This document shows positions 10,891 to 24,179 of a DNA stretch of 64,000 nt, in pieces. A program made the translations under genes and the position numbers. The DNA comes from Triplophysa rosa (taxonomy: Eukaryota; Chordata; Actinopteri; Cypriniformes; Nemacheilidae). The stretch's first letter is position 1. Each line of letters opens with the position of its first letter. The stretch lies in the NCBI RefSeq assembly GCF_024868665.1, contig NC_079890.1, positions 34,573,298 through 34,637,297 on the forward strand. Reading direction: 5' to 3'. Under the pieces are notes generated by a model that was given only the letters and a program-made list of their open reading frames with translations, had not been told where the DNA came from and searched no databases.

Positions 10891-13400
10891 GTTGAAATAC
10901 AACACTCTCTACACCCCCACAACGACCCTGCCTCGTACATCACACAAACATGTCAGACGTGGACAATCAGACAGGCACATTACAACTAATAAATTTCACA
11001 CAAAAACAGCCTTTATTATTGTACAAGAGTGGTACTTTGATCAGTGGCAAAATTTCAAAGCCGATGCAGAAGTACAGATCCATAGGACGTAGCCAATTAC
11101 CTTAGAGCAACTGTAGGGTACTAGGACAGCAAAATACTGGTGTTTTTTTTTTTTAAATAATGCAGAAAGTCCTGATTGAAGCTGCTTTTTGTGGAGTCGT
11201 ATAGTTATTCTGCAAAGACTCTTGCTTTATTCTTCAATGTTTTTTTCAGCTGCGTAATTTTTGTTGATTTACTGAAAAACATTCCGGGTAAACAATTGTT
11301 GACATCTGCAAATATAGACAGACTATTCGCAGCCTGCAATTTTGAGTACAGTGTGTCATATGGGTGACTGATGCGTTCAGACACAAAAGACGGCATATTG
11401 CGCGAGCACTTTTTTGATGTTAACAATCTTTTTATGTGACAAAATGACAACATTTATGCACTGGTGAATTACAGGAGGGGAAGCAATTTGCATTATCCTT
11501 TGAGTACATTTTTGGGGAAAATAATAATAAATAAATAATATAGTTTGTTATGTTGTCTGGTTGTTTGTTAAGCAGTTGTCTGTGATTATGTCTATTGCAA
11601 AAGTATAGTCTTTAATATTTTGTTAGTTTTATTTATTAGCAATAATTTATTTGATCTACATCTCAATTATATTTGAGTTTCTTTCAAATTGCCTAACAAC
11701 ACAGTATACAATATGATGCAGTGCAGGTTTGTGAACTCTAACAGATGGCAAACAGTTCTCTTACATACTGTAGCACTCACAATATGCTTTCATGAGTTTA
11801 AACTCTTTTTGTGATATCATGGATATTTTGCTTTTGTGTGCAGTTTACTGTAACACTTTGAGAATCCATAATTAAACAAAACATAAAAATTGTATGAGTT
11901 GAAAACAATATTAAGGTCAATATTTGACTGATAAATACAATTGCTATAAAATAATAAGTCTTAAATATAATACGTTTATGTTAAGTCTGAAAAACTAAAA
12001 TAATCAATCCCCCAAAATAATATTTGAAAGATAACAAAAATAACCGAGAAATCAATGATCAGATATTTAAGAATAGAAAAATTCAAGTAAAAATTGAATA
12101 TATATTATAAGCTTTGCAAAAAATAAATAACAAAATCATGTCACCCTTTTATTATCTCATGTGGCCAAAATATTTTTTAAACAGTATGTTTATGTGATAT
12201 TAAATGATTTAATTATTAAAACATGTATTTTAACGAATATATAAAAGGGATTCATTATATATTACAATTATAAAGAGACAGATTCAATTATCAATTAAAT
12301 TTATACATCATTCCAGCTTAATTTTAATTCTGTACTCGCACTGTATGTCCTTAGTTACCAAATAAATGTTAGCATAAACTCTTAAGGTGACATAATTAAA
12401 CCAAATTAACAAAACGTGAAAATGATATCTACATAAAAAAATATTTCAGAGATTTATATTTCTAACTATGAACTCAAAGTCATTTGAAAAACTTTCAAAT
12501 CTGTGTGTCCGGGTCTTCAAGCGTCCCCTCAGATCTGGACGTGCAATGTGTCTGGACAGAACATGTGTGCAGTAGCCTTGACCTTCTCTATGACAATGCT
12601 TGGCTGAAAGCCGGGGGTCAGAGGTCAAGTCTAGCCTGGCCAGGGGACACCACTCACCCATACAAATGCACAGAAACATCTGCTGTGCACTCTCACTGGA
12701 TTTCTGGCTCGCACACAAATAAACAGATGTCCCTTTTGAATCTATGAGGGATTCCCAAAGTCAAGTGCACATTTTGAAACAATACTACCGTAATAATATC
12801 AACCTGCGAGACAAAATGGAGATTTAATAATTCTGAGAACAATATAATCTTCCTTGGAATCAAACTTGTCTTGCTAAAATGTGTAAATACGAGAGTGGAT
12901 TATTAAAACTAAAGAGGACATGTTTGACTAAAACAAAGAAAACAAATATCTAAGCGTTCTTACAAATATTATTTGAGTACAGTATAAATGACATTAGGCT
13001 TATCAAAAACAAGCTTGTGTATACTCAGAGACTAAATACACATCTCTTTTTCTTTCAATCTTCAGATTGAATTTGTGTAGTTTTACACACAAAAAAACAG
13101 GCTTTCTTAATGTGAGAGGCATGTCTGTTGCTATATAAATATCTGTATTTAATTTGTATGTCCCCACATCGTTTATATTTGTTATTTTTGCAGGCTAATA
13201 AATGATTTCTTTGTTCTAATCGAGATTCTATTCTGTCTCTCTCACAGAAAGAGGACTTTAGCTCTTGTCCATGCCACAGCAGATCTGCCTTTTATTTAGG
13301 CGAATACATCCTAACATCACATTCTAAAGCAACCAGAACGTAATGTCAACATCAAGTCAATAGCACTCCATGTCTTGCATTCTCCTGCATATTCTCTTCA
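10891..13400. other. Long AT-rich unique stretch
   Basis: From about 11,500 to 12,460 the DNA is very AT-rich with short A and T runs and no repeats I recognise. Bases 12,480-12,750 are more balanced. No gene, RNA or transposon end is supported. Open frames are short and differ on every strand. Confidence 0.4.
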
Positions 13401-13507
<107 letters not shown>

Positions 13508-15600
13508 ATCACTTCCTCTCTCTCATCTCCTTCCCCACATGCATTTAACATTTCCCTCTGCCTAATGTACTGGTGATGCGGGTCCGATGTGGGCCTGCTG
13601 GGGGCAGGACTGCATAGGTGTGTGTGCCCATAAATGTCATCAATCTCCCAGCATGCTTCATCCCTGTCGTCTGAAAGACATTTAAGCCAGCTCCACGTAC
13701 CATTAAAGAAGTCCCCTCCACTGCCCGACCACATTTCACACTAGAAATAATACTTTGCTTGAGTGATGGGCTGACTGTTCACAATGAACCTCACATGAGA
13801 GAACGTGTGATTTTTTTCTATACTTAGGAAGTGTAAAGCATCGTTCTCAATTGCATACATTTTGTTTTGTATGCAAGTCTTAAGCAGTAACCTAAACATT
13901 TAACTGAATGCTTCATTTGTTTAAGTTGTTACCAAAGTAATGTACAATAGTCCAAACATCTATACAAAAAAAAAGCAAGCACTAGTACCGACACACACAC
14001 ACCGCTGTGTCCTCACTTTTAGCTAAAATCTCTCCAAACAGAAGATGTTTATCACAGGGCGCAGATGAAATCCCGAGAGTGCGATCCAGTCCTGCACAGT
14101 GGCTTCACTTTAGAGTTTGTAATAGACAGAGTCATTCTCATTCCCCTTCAATTCTCACCTAAAAGACTGAGCTGCCCTTCCAAGCCTTAATTATATACTC
14201 CCCAATCACTGGTTAAGTGTAACCTTCTCCCTGTTCCTCCCGGGCTGAAGAGGGGTACAAATAAAGAACATTGCTCCTGAGGTAAATTCATATATCACCC
14301 AGCGACCAAACAGAGGCTTGGGGGGGGGGGGACGGACGAAATGGATTTATTATGTATATGGAAAGGAGGCATATAGTTTAAAGAGCAAGCTGCTTGGTCA
14401 GCAGTGTGCAAACTAGAAACGCAGGCGGATAGAGAACACGCGGGATTATGGATCTCTCCTTGCATGTAACTGAGCATTGGTCTATCGAGCAAAATTGAAT
14501 TCTTTTAGTTTCTCCCCAGCCAAGACCAGTCATGCTTCTCGATTCATCCAAAAAGGTGCCTTTTGAGAATTCACTTGAAAGTCTATTATTTACACATTTT
14601 AGTTTGGTTTTATTTTAATGCCTTTTTTAAAATCAGTCACAAGAAGAGCAACGGTAAATGCAATATTGAAAATTGATATGCAGAAAAACATTACAGTACT
14701 GTAAATATAATTTTGATTAATGCTAATCAGCATCTAAAAAAAACATCAGACCTAAGAAAAATCTTATTAATATCTTTAAGTGGACAGCAAATGGAAACTT
14801 TTGCTTAGGTCTCCTGTCTCTCAGATATTTCCCCTGAGAAAAAGACCATGAAATCGCACAAATGTCTCTATTAGAGTTTCAGAAGTCCTCTCCACAATGT
14901 CACAAACTGATCTCAGATTTGCCAAGTCTGGAAAGTCAATTTTAAAATGAAGTCAAACCTTTCTCACCAAATTTACCCAAATCCAAATTATTTTACCACT
15001 ACAATACATTTATTTTACACCTTCATTCCCTTAATGTATTTTACCAATTGACCGTTTCACCATTTCGTTTAATCATCATTTCTAGATGTATTTGTGGTCA
15101 TTCTAGTCCATGTGCCAGTTGAATTTGAACAAAATCAAACCTCAGGAGTAACAAAGTCATCCAACAGCAATGTGAAAACTGACTGCATGACAAGACACAT
15201 GAAAAGTGTGATAAAAATCGAGGTTGTCGCAAAAAAAAAAACAGTTGTTCAAAGTTTTCTTAAATACATCTAGAAATATTCCTTTTGTATTGCTTAAAAG
15301 TGAATATGGACTTGTTTTCTTTGCAGTTTTGAGGTCTAAAAAATACAGAGCATCTTTTCTCTATAATTTTGACCTTTTCCCCCCAGTTTTCATTTTTTTG
15401 CAAATAAATGCAAATGGAAACAATGTTTTTATTTGAAATTTGGGAGCAATATTGTTAGTAGTTGTAAAATATACGGCTGTATATTTCTGTTTTTTCGCCA
15501 ATGCAATTTTAAGAGAAGCATCTGAGACTAAGTTGATACTTCAATGAAACAATTCACAACTCCATTAAATCTCCTGAGCTATGAAAAAAAGAGACCTCTG
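13508..15600. other. Unique non-coding DNA
   Basis: Includes a G-run at 14,319-14,331 and short A-runs (13,967; 15,231). Bases 14,090-14,300 are of balanced composition and may hold regulatory DNA. No exon, RNA or transposon end is recognised. Confidence 0.35.
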
Positions 15601-15689
15601 AGCAACAAAATTCTCCTCATGGGCGGCAGTAGCACTGTCAATCTGAGAATGAAGAGTAGATATTTAAACACAGGACGCTTTTGCTGGAG

Positions 15690-15790
15690 CGCGCTGTCAC
15701 TACATCTCCGCTGCACACTCGTGTCACGTGACCGGGGTGCATTCTCAGCAGACCAGCGAGCGTCCGCCATTTTGTGAGTGAGTACCTGCC
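15690..15790 (+). promoter_or_regulatory. Promoter-like patch with E-box and YY1-type site
   Basis: A perfect palindromic GTCACGTGAC (15,723-15,732), the extended E-box used by MITF/TFE and USF factors, lies 32 bases upstream of CCGCCATTTTG (15,764-15,774), the YY1 consensus often found just downstream of transcription starts. It is followed by GTGAGTGAGTACC, which contains donor-like GTGAGT. The surroundings are CpG-containing, unlike neighbouring DNA. The sites are seen directly; a transcription start or first exon here is inference only. Confidence 0.3.
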
Positions 15791-16984
15791 TCATTTGTTT
15801 ACCTGGAGATACATGCATGCCTGCCCGGCATAATAATTTGTCTGGGGGTCCGGTTTTGTTATTGAGGACGTAAATTTGGAATACTGAGGTATTGGAGGTG
15901 TGATGGACAGCTGTAACGGGTGGTCTACTTTGAGCGAATAAATCGAGCCTCTAGAAGCCGTGAAAACACCCCCCCACACACTCCCAACACCCCGTTTCAA
16001 TTCCAGTATCATGTGTGTTATGGTCCTCCCTATCTCCCTTAAGCTGATGTTATGTTTCAGAGCTCCTACCAGGGTCCCTCTCCACCTCTCCTCCTGTGCT
16101 CTTGTCTCACCGCGAGGCCGGACGTGCGAGCCGCATATGGTGTACTGAAATTGCTGTCTGCGAGAGCATGCCTCTGCCTGTCCAGACTTCATCAGTGGGA
16201 TTAAAGAAAGAGGGGGGAAATCAAAATATACTGATGATGGGAGGGCTATGGTACGGCCTCGATGGCCCACTGCCGTGCGTGTGCTGGGGAAATGCTTTTG
16301 GCAGAATGAACTGTGTGTACTCCAAACACATTTGAGATCAGTTCAAAGAGAGAGAGAAGACTTATAGGAAATAAAAAGAGATCTTGTTAATACATTAATT
16401 GTTTTACATTATGAGCTTCCACTGGTGTTTTAGAGATATTTAAATAAAGGTGCAAACTCAGTGCTCAGAGTGGCAAGACACAAAAAAAGAGGAGAATTTT
16501 ATTGCTCATTTCAGTATCAAGTCTCAGATGTTTCTCCTAAAATATCTTACAAAATCAAATGAAGAGTATGGAGCTGTAAAATTAAAGTAGCTTTTAGAGG
16601 TAAAATCATCTGGATTTAGGTCAATTTGATGATCATAATAATATTGACTTTCAAGGAGACTCGACAAATCTGAGCTCAGTTTGTGACATTAAGATCTCTT
16701 CTAAAACTCTACTGGACACATTCATAAGATTTCTTGGTGTTTTTTAAATAGAAATATCTGAGACGCAGGAGACTTAAGCAAAAATTTCCACTTGCTCTTC
16801 ATCTCACTAAGGGAAATAATATGAACGATATTAAAGAGATCTCATCTGTGACTTTTCTTTCTGATGGGAAGTCAAAGATATGAACTCACATATTACTCTC
16901 ATTTATTTTTATCATTATTTCAAGACCTAAATCTCATCAATCCAGTCCAGAATTATACAACTGTTTTTATTAATCATATCGAAT
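15791..16984. other. Unique non-coding DNA
   Basis: Balanced until about 16,330 and then AT-rich. A 159-codon minus-strand frame (15,791-16,270) overlaps plus-strand frames of similar quality and shows no domain or splice-supported exon, so it is not called. Bases 16,490-16,900 are pyrimidine/purine mixed with nothing recognised. Confidence 0.4.
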
Positions 16985-17275
16985 TTTAAAGTGATAGTTC
17001 AACCAAAAATGAAATTTCTGTCATCATTTACTCACCCTCTTGTCAATTCAAACATGTATGACTCTTACTTCCGCAGAACACACAAAAAAGATGCGTTGAA
17101 GAATGTTTTTAACCGGCACCCATTCACTTGCATTGGTTTTGTGTCCATACAATAGAAGTGAATGGATTCCGGCGATGTTCGGTTACCAACTTTCTACAAA
17201 ATATCTTCTTTTGCGTTCATACAGGTTTAAAATGACAAGAGGGCGAGTAAATGATCAAATTAATCATTTCTTTAA
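16985..17275. mobile_element. Palindromic cyprinid MITE (GGGATAGTTCACCC family), copy 2
   Basis: Left end TTTTAAAGTGATAGTTCAACC, right end GAGTAAATGATCAAATTAATC with CTTTAAG. The centre is the variant CATTGGTTTTGTGTCCATAC followed by AATAGAAGTGAATGG, shared with the copy at 48.8-49.3 kb. The arms pair along their length, except that the right arm has lost part of its terminal sequence. Confidence 0.85.
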
Positions 17276-18820
17276 GAGAAACACCTGAAACGGAAAAGTC
17301 TTTTGACCAACAAAATGCTAGGGATGTATAGGGATCTCCTTACAGTATACTTAAAAAGACTTCCAAAAATAAATAAAACTCACTTCTGCATGACTTATTC
17401 AACTAGTTTGAATAAGATGTTTTGTTTAAAAGACAGAAAGTGCACCCACAATGTCGAGTCAGGTGAGGCGTTTTTGTATTGTTACAGAATAAAATGGCAA
17501 GTCAGACACAAACCCTTGTCGAAGCTGATATATAATTGTGTATGCTTTCATCTTGCCCTCTTGTGAGGCTGATCAAGGGACAAAATGATTATTGAGGCCC
17601 AAGCACTGTTATTATGAAACACAGTTATTGCAGTCATCATCGTAATTGGCTTCAAATACACGAGACAACGCAACTCACGGTGAACAACATCTACTCCTTT
17701 TATCTTCTACGATGGTGCACATGAATGCATGGTTTGTATAAGATTAAATTAGCAATAAATGATGTTAGGTACAAGATGAATACATTTCATGAGACAAACT
17801 AGTCTAATGTAAATACGAGAATGCTTTCCGATTTGCAAACAGCCTTTGTTATCTTTAGAATATTCCAACTGTGTTACGTAGGCAACAAACATAAATTGAA
17901 TTTACTTAAAATCAAATATGATATACGGATGTGATCAACACAAATAAGATATCTGACAGGCTGTACAACAATCCAAAAAGACAAAACTCTACATATACGT
18001 TGTTTTATTTCAGCTATAAAAAACTGGAAGGTAAATCGTTGCTTGTTTATCATAAACATGAGCTAAGTGGCATTCATTTGTCTCTGTGCATTGCACACAA
18101 ACGTGGCAAAGCAGCCATATACGGTTCCGGCCAAATAAACAGCAATAAATCGAGTGTTATTCTGGGATTTGCCAAACAGCAGCCCTGCTCCTACATTTGA
18201 GACAACAAAAATGCAATCTTGACATCTTGCCCTGGCAGCAGATAATATTTGCTGTTCAGAGACCCATTTTCTTTTGTTGCAGGTTTTGCTAAGCCCAAGA
18301 CACTTGAAATTTAAACCCAGTTCAAGGAATATTATTTGCCACAGGGCGGGGTAAATCTCTTGGCAAGCCCTTTCAAAGGGTTGGCCTGGATTTGTTTACT
18401 ATTTATCTTATTTAAAAGCGAGGTTTGGTTTTACTTTTCAAAGGCGCGTTGGCTGCTGTGATCTCTCAGGTCAACAGAATGATGAATGCCCTTTTTCTCC
18501 ATTTGAAGAGAAAAGGCGAAATAATAATGATCATTACAGAGAAAAGCCCAATGCACCTCAAGCTTCCCCATCAACAACTTCAGCTTCCAAGAGCAAACAC
18601 ATGCATGGCAGTATCTGTAATGCCCCACTTGCTTAGTTTACTGTGTGATGTCCACATAGCCTACAAATAGACGAACATCTATGATAAATCTATGATCTAA
18701 TCAATTATGAACATAAGTGCGAACTACTTTTAGAAATAAAACAGTACAGAATTTAATTTAATTCAGATTTATTTTGTGTAAACTGAAGGTCTTATTAGTT
18801 TTTTATCTGTTATAAATCAC
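17276..18820. other. Unique non-coding DNA
   Basis: No gene or repeat is recognised. Bases 18,180-18,420 are of balanced composition without low complexity and could be constrained, but no specific signal is visible. Confidence 0.35.
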
Positions 18821-19310
18821 TACAGTGGGTTTCAGAAATTTAAGACCACATTACAAAATTGAAACCTGGATATTAATAAGAAGTTTTAAGATTTCGGAAA
18901 ATGTGCACAAAAAACACTATAGACCTCGTTGGATGAAGTAAACAACACTGGTTCAGTGCTGGTCCAGAAGAACTTCTTGTTTTAGTTAAACAAATGTTTG
19001 AACAAAATAGAACCAACAGAATATTTATAACTGATTTAAACTGTTTAACAAATATCTGTAAGATTGAATCATATAGACAGTTTCATCAGAAGCACGCGCC
19101 TGGCCCAAAGTTAAATTCCTTTGGTAATCAGTCTGGCTATAGTGGCTAAAAATATTACAACTTATTTAATTTATATTCATATTAATTTATATTAAATTAC
19201 AATTATGCAACTATTGTATATTTTATACAATATGTGTAATAAAAATTTAATTAAACAAAAATAAAATGGCAAAATACAAGCATTTTGATCTCAAACCTCT
19301 GGGCCCTCAA
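18821..19310. mobile_element. Possible Tc1/mariner-like remnant, interrupted
   Basis: TACAGTGGGTTTCAGAAATT followed by TAAGACCAC at 18,821-18,849 resembles fish Tc1-like terminal repeats. A weaker, diverged counterpart in opposite orientation (TTGATCTCAAACCTCTGGGC) lies at 19,284-19,303. Between them is another element (18,919-19,142). No transposase remains. The right end is only partly matching, so the call is tentative. Confidence 0.35.
18919..19142. mobile_element. Short DNA transposon (TATAGACC...GGTCCAGAAGAACTTC family), copy 1
   Basis: Starts TATAGACCTCG and contains GCTGGTCCAGAAGAACTTCT, followed after a few bases by an AAACAAATGTTTGAACA segment. The same string order occurs in reverse complement at 54,551-54,768, which establishes a family. 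The right end is near GGCTATAG. No coding capacity. Confidence 0.7.
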
Positions 19311-19877
19311 TGAATGATCCAGAGCTAGGAACCAAGCAACAAATCTGACTTTAAAAAGAAAAGGAAAGAAAAAAAATAAGCGAGAAGCTGCCAGCAGTTC
19401 TCCACATACGTGCACACACACACAGGTGTGGAGGTGTGTTTCAGGTTAAAAGAGAAAGTGTGAAGCCCAAAGCTGAGTGACCCTCTCACTGGCTGTGTTC
19501 ACAGACAGGGTCAATGGCACTGGAACCATTCTAAATGGCCGGGTTCCTGGAGCACACCCAGGAGGAGTGCAGGCCGGGCTCTAGAGGAAACAGTAGAGAT
19601 GCTCCATTAAGAAAGCCTGCAGCTAGACAACGCCTGAGGGGAGAGCCACACTGACCCACTGGTGAATAACAAATCTGCACACACACACACACAGACTCCT
19701 GCACAGCTGACCAGTGTTCGGCCCTTGAGTAACATACACTGAATCTGTTTCAAAATCAGGGCAATTCTGATTTGCCATTGCCAACTGTAAGGCAAGTCTG
19801 TTCACATGGCGGCCATATTGGAAACACCCCCAGACAGCTATATCTGGTCATACAGTCTGCTTAAATAGAATTAAAAA
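19311..19877. other. Unique DNA with CA repeats
   Basis: CA runs lie at about 19,413-19,424 and 19,678-19,694. The middle (19,480-19,620) is of balanced composition. No gene is supported; the minus-strand frames are translated through the CA repeat. Confidence 0.4.
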
Positions 19878-20124
19878 ACATCGTCGCTGTCCTTCTGAAA
19901 CCTTGTATGTCCAAATTTGTTGTTTTCCGAAAATGGAAAAACCACTGACAACACAGTATGTAATTATTGAAAAAGTACAAAGTTGACAAGCACTTTTTCT
20001 ACTTTTTATTGGTTAGATATTTGCAAAACCCAGTGACAAACATAAAGGCTGACTAATAACAATCATTTATGGTAAAATAAAAAGAACTAAAACGGAGATA
20101 TGAGGTTTCAGAAGGAGAGGAGCA
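19878..20124. mobile_element. Foldback element (TCGTCGCTGTCCTTC family), copy 2
   Basis: The left end CATCGTCGCTGTCCTTCTG pairs with right-end GGTTTCAGAAGGAGAGGAG. Central sequence is shared with 5095-5338. The two copies differ by scattered substitutions and small indels, so they are old rather than recent. Confidence 0.8.
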
Positions 20125-21040
20125 ACTTATAAAAAATACACGGGACTTACTGTACAACAATAGTATCATTAACACACACAAACACACATTATTATTTTGG
20201 TTTAGCAAATGAACAGTGTTTCACAAGCTAAATACAAGTAACACATTTTTGTGGGCAGTGTGTGACCACCCTGCACTTGAGCGCCTGTCACAAAAATAGT
20301 ATGCTTGAGACAAAAATAACAGACAGAATTTGCCAGTTCAAACACTTGACCAGGTGGTTCATTATCATTTTCGACTAATGCATCCATCAAAAACAAATTT
20401 AGATATTTTAGGACAACATTTTAACACCACAGTCACAAATCACACTACAGATGTTATTTCTACGACAGAAGCGTCACTTAAAAAACAACTGCTCCGAAAC
20501 TGACGCCGCAGAAAATCTTCCACCGACTGAGAGCAGTCCTGGGAGCTTGTGGCATTTCGCTTGGCACGGACTGAGTTTATGAAAGCGGTTTGAGCGATGC
20601 CAGCATTTTAAAAATACATCTCTGTCTATTGTGTCTCACTAAGATCACTTTCCACTGATAAGGGGGTCCCCAGGGCACTTCCACTTACCCACAAACTGCC
20701 TCCGAGGCTCTTAAGGTTAACGCTCACAGTTTGACTATCAAATCAATAGTTGTAAATGACTTCATCACACCAAAGAGGAAACTTTCCGGCAAAAATTGGT
20801 CCCTCAGTTACCCCTGACAGAGTACTGCTTGAGGAACATCGTGTTATGTTGGCTCCATGATCTTTATTATAGAGGAGAGTTTCAAAGGAACACGGATATA
20901 CTTTAAGTGCATTTTACACTTTGTCAGCGTTCATGTGCTAAGAGAATCAAAAAGGTTTTTCTGTGCAATTCCATTTGTTACGAGACATTATGCATACTTC
21001 TTGTTTTCACATAAAAGTTTTGTTTTCCGTCGCTTTAAAG
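20125..21040. other. Unique non-coding DNA
   Basis: No repeat or gene recognised. Bases 20,480-20,720 are of balanced composition and could include regulatory sequence. No specific motif is claimed. Confidence 0.35.
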
Positions 21041-21720
21041 TTTGAGTTTTAGGTCGCATTAGCAGATAATCTGTTAATTCCAAAACAGCACAGGAAATAT
21101 TATCTGCATAACACCCTGTGACTTAATGCACCACCTTTCATTAGGATGCGATTATGCACATTATTCATCCTAAGCCTTGAATGTGTCCCAGGCACTTTAT
21201 GCCACGCTGAGAGGTGCACGCTCACAGCGGGCAACACAAGACATTTGCCTTCACTCTTTTGTCCTTCCACAAAAGGAGTACTGTCAGATCTCCTCCCCAC
21301 ACCTTCCCAAATTCCCTCAAACCTGCCTGCTGCCTGGGTGCCAGTGCGTAATGAGAGCTGGCAGAACTCTGGTTAATAGGGGAGCAGAGAGAGGCATCAA
21401 GCCGTACACGTATTCATACGTGTGGCATTACACTCGGAGCCAGGGTGACAACTCCTCCTCGCCCCCTCTGCCCGAGGCCAGGATTAGGTCTGAGAGCGCA
21501 TGGCCAGCCACACAAAGCCAATGGAAATGCAAAATCTTTTTCATATTAACCTCACCTCCCTTCTCCCGGCCTGACAGTGGACAGGCCGACTCTCTTTGGA
21601 TGCTCAAATTATCCTCAATTACTGCGGAAAGGCCAGGCGAGGGGACGTCACCTAACCTTCACCATCTGTTAGGTTCAAAGCCACGGCAGCCAGCCGGTTC
21701 GCCTGTCGACTGCCTTCTTC
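21041..21720. promoter_or_regulatory. Candidate conserved non-coding element block
   Basis: Repeat-free sequence of even complexity with many TAAT/ATTA and TTATGCA-type sites (21,060-21,180) and TTATCCTCAATTACTGCGG at 21,610-21,628. The 234-codon plus-strand frame at 21,177-21,881 crosses this block; its translation is Pro/Ser/Arg rich with no domain, so I do not call a gene. Conservation is inferred from texture only. Confidence 0.3.
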
Positions 21721-22977
21721 TGACCTTTCGGGGCCCGGCCCCTCATCCCTCCCTTCTCACCCGAACACCACTCCCCCCACTCCCGCTTTCTCCGGACACA
21801 GCTGGGAGGTCTGCGCGCACACATCACTTTGTGCCAGAAAAGGTTACAGAGATTGACTGTTTTTCACACTTTTGCAAATAAGACCTGAACATTCTGCACC
21901 GAGGCTAGGTGTGGGTCTGAAACGGATCAGCTATTTGCTTCTCATTCCACTGTCGGGGATGACTCTCGGTTGTTTTTTATAAAAAGAAAATAATTTAAGC
22001 AAGAATTTTACATTTTCCATTTCATTGATTGAGTGCAAGTTAAGAAAAAAATCATTTATTTCTATAACATGAAAACAACCGGATCATTAGCCAGATTATT
22101 ATTGAATCATTGTAAACTTGCGTGCAGCGTTGATCATTTTTATTTATCTTATCAAAACAATTTTCTTATTTGTTTGTTTGTTTATAATTTCCCATTTGTT
22201 CATGTTTCTATAATAGAAAATCTTAAAGATATTTATAAGCACATTCAATTGACTTTTACATCAGGCAAAGTGCTAGAGAGTTTTCTCTATAATCATGACC
22301 GAGAACTGCATACACAGTTTGCTTCAGTTTAATGTCCTGGTCCTGTAATAGGTGCTATAAACCTCATCTTTATTTTCTACATCCAGACCCATCGGTTCAA
22401 CGTTCCTCTCTCCCCATCCAGCAGAAACACCTGGCTGTAATTAAACATTCATCTGGTTTTGGCATTGTTCTTGTAAAATATTGAGCAGTTCTTATGCTTC
22501 CTATAGCACATGCTGCCCTGAATAATTGAAGGCGTATTTTCTGTTTGTTTTGAACCTGTGTGTTTTAGCAAGTGCAGTAAGTCCATTTGGATTTTTCCAC
22601 AGCCTTCCATCAGCATCGCTGGACACTCCAGAGGCAATCCTTTCTCGGGTCATCTGGCTAGACCTGACGGCTCAGAAATAACTTTTAATAAGTCTGATAA
22701 ATAATAGATAAAGTATACGCTATAAAGCCAAACTGAGAGGTACAGGGTGCAGGACAACGAGCCGAGCAGATACACAACAGTCTAGTCCCTGAGCTTATTG
22801 GAACCTGCCTCTTACACAGACGTTTCCTCCTCCCTCTCCAGACAGAGGTCAGGGTCATGGACTTGACCTTCGAGCCCCTAGGAAAATGTTCACTCAGTTT
22901 TTATCATTTAGGATTATTCAATGGGAGGCCCAGGTGTCTTGCAGCATTACCCTTCATTACCCCCACATCCAGACCCC

Positions 22978-22981
<4 letters not shown>
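21721..22981. other. Unique non-coding DNA
   Basis: C-rich from 21,725 to 21,800, AT-rich from 21,970 to 22,330, and balanced from 22,600 to 22,970. No gene or transposon recognised. Confidence 0.4.
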
Positions 22982-23016
<35 letters not shown>

Positions 23017-23053
23017 CAATTTTCAACTCTCTCTCTCTCTCTCTCTCTCTCTC
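22982..23053. repeat. Two (CT)n microsatellites
   Basis: CT tracts at about 22,982-23,010 and 23,029-23,053, separated by a short AATTTCAATTTTC spacer. Confidence 0.95.
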
Positions 23054-24035
23054 AACAGCAGCCCAAAAATCCTCAAATCAATGTTTGATAAATTGTCTGT
23101 TAAAATTATTTTAAATCAGATTTATACCTTCCGCTCACATTAATATCTGTACATCTACAATATTCAGCTGTGCAATAAATAATAATAGATTTTAACGAAT
23201 AAAAGATGCTGGGAATCAGATTGTTTTCTTTGTGTCTATATTACTGTAAAAATAAGCAATTTGAAAAACAAAAGTTGAGAGCATGTGTATATAATTAAGT
23301 TAAGCAGTTGAATTTAAAAGGAATTGAACATCAATTTCAAACAGCATATGTAAAATATAAAATAAAAGGCTGAATCGTTTTTTTCCAATTTTGTATCAGA
23401 TATACAGACAAATGCTGAGCAACTTAATTCTTCTAATACAACAATAAAACGTAACAATAGTTATTTCTTGTGTTATTTTTACTACCATATTTGTTATGTT
23501 TCATTTTCCCTGTCAACACAATGAAATGTTATTCAGGTCAAATATAGCACAATGTGATGAAAGGAGAGGGGTGGGGGGGTCACAAATATGACAGGCATCC
23601 TAATCATGGCCAGCAGATCTGCCCCCCTCCAAACCCGAGAGCGCGCGCGAGAGGGTGCCAATCTCAGAGACAGGTGCACGGTGCCGAGCAGCTGAAAACT
23701 ACTACATGCATAGGGATTCATGACGGATCTCTGAGTTTATTTATTTTTTACTGTTTCCTATAGCTTGTTTGTTTAGAATGTAAAGGAAGCCCTATAGCAT
23801 AGCACATTTTAAGCGTTGTAAACTACGGAAGAATTGCCTGCGTTATTCTTATACAAAACACACATTTTGTGTAGTAAAATTCTATTGAATAATTAAATAT
23901 ATTACTTTTACATATTAAATTGAATATAGATTTTGATTGCACACATATTTAGACAGAAAAAGTAAGGATATAATTAAATGTTTATATTTTTATTTTTTAT
24001 TTTTAAATGATCTGTGCTAATAGACGGACAAACCA
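23054..24035. other. AT-rich unique DNA
   Basis: Only a G-run (23,572-23,579) and an alternating GCGCGCGC at about 23,640-23,649, a Z-DNA-type run, stand out. No gene or recognised transposon. Confidence 0.4.
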
Positions 24036-24041
24036 AAGGGA

Positions 24042-24088
24042 CATGGTGCGTGTGTGTGTGGGTCTGTGTGTGTGCGCGTGCGTGTGTT
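24042..24088. repeat. (TG)n-rich microsatellite
   Basis: Imperfect alternating purine/pyrimidine tract (TG with CG interruptions). Confidence 0.85.
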
Positions 24089-24179
24089 TCTCCATCTGTA
24101 CAGTACATGAGCTCTTTTTCCCTCTTCTGGGAACAGTGCCATCAACAGAATTAACCAAATCAGTTCAGCACACGTCAGG

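Noticed and set aside
15791..16270. 159-codon minus-strand open frame near the promoter-like patch
   Set aside because: No recognised domain, competing frames on the plus strand, and not in a sensible orientation with the candidate plus-strand promoter.
21177..21881. 234-codon plus-strand open frame, possible gene
   Set aside because: The translation is Pro/Ser/Arg rich with no known domain and no consistent splice or start context. It crosses DNA that looks like non-coding regulatory sequence, and a second frame overlaps it.
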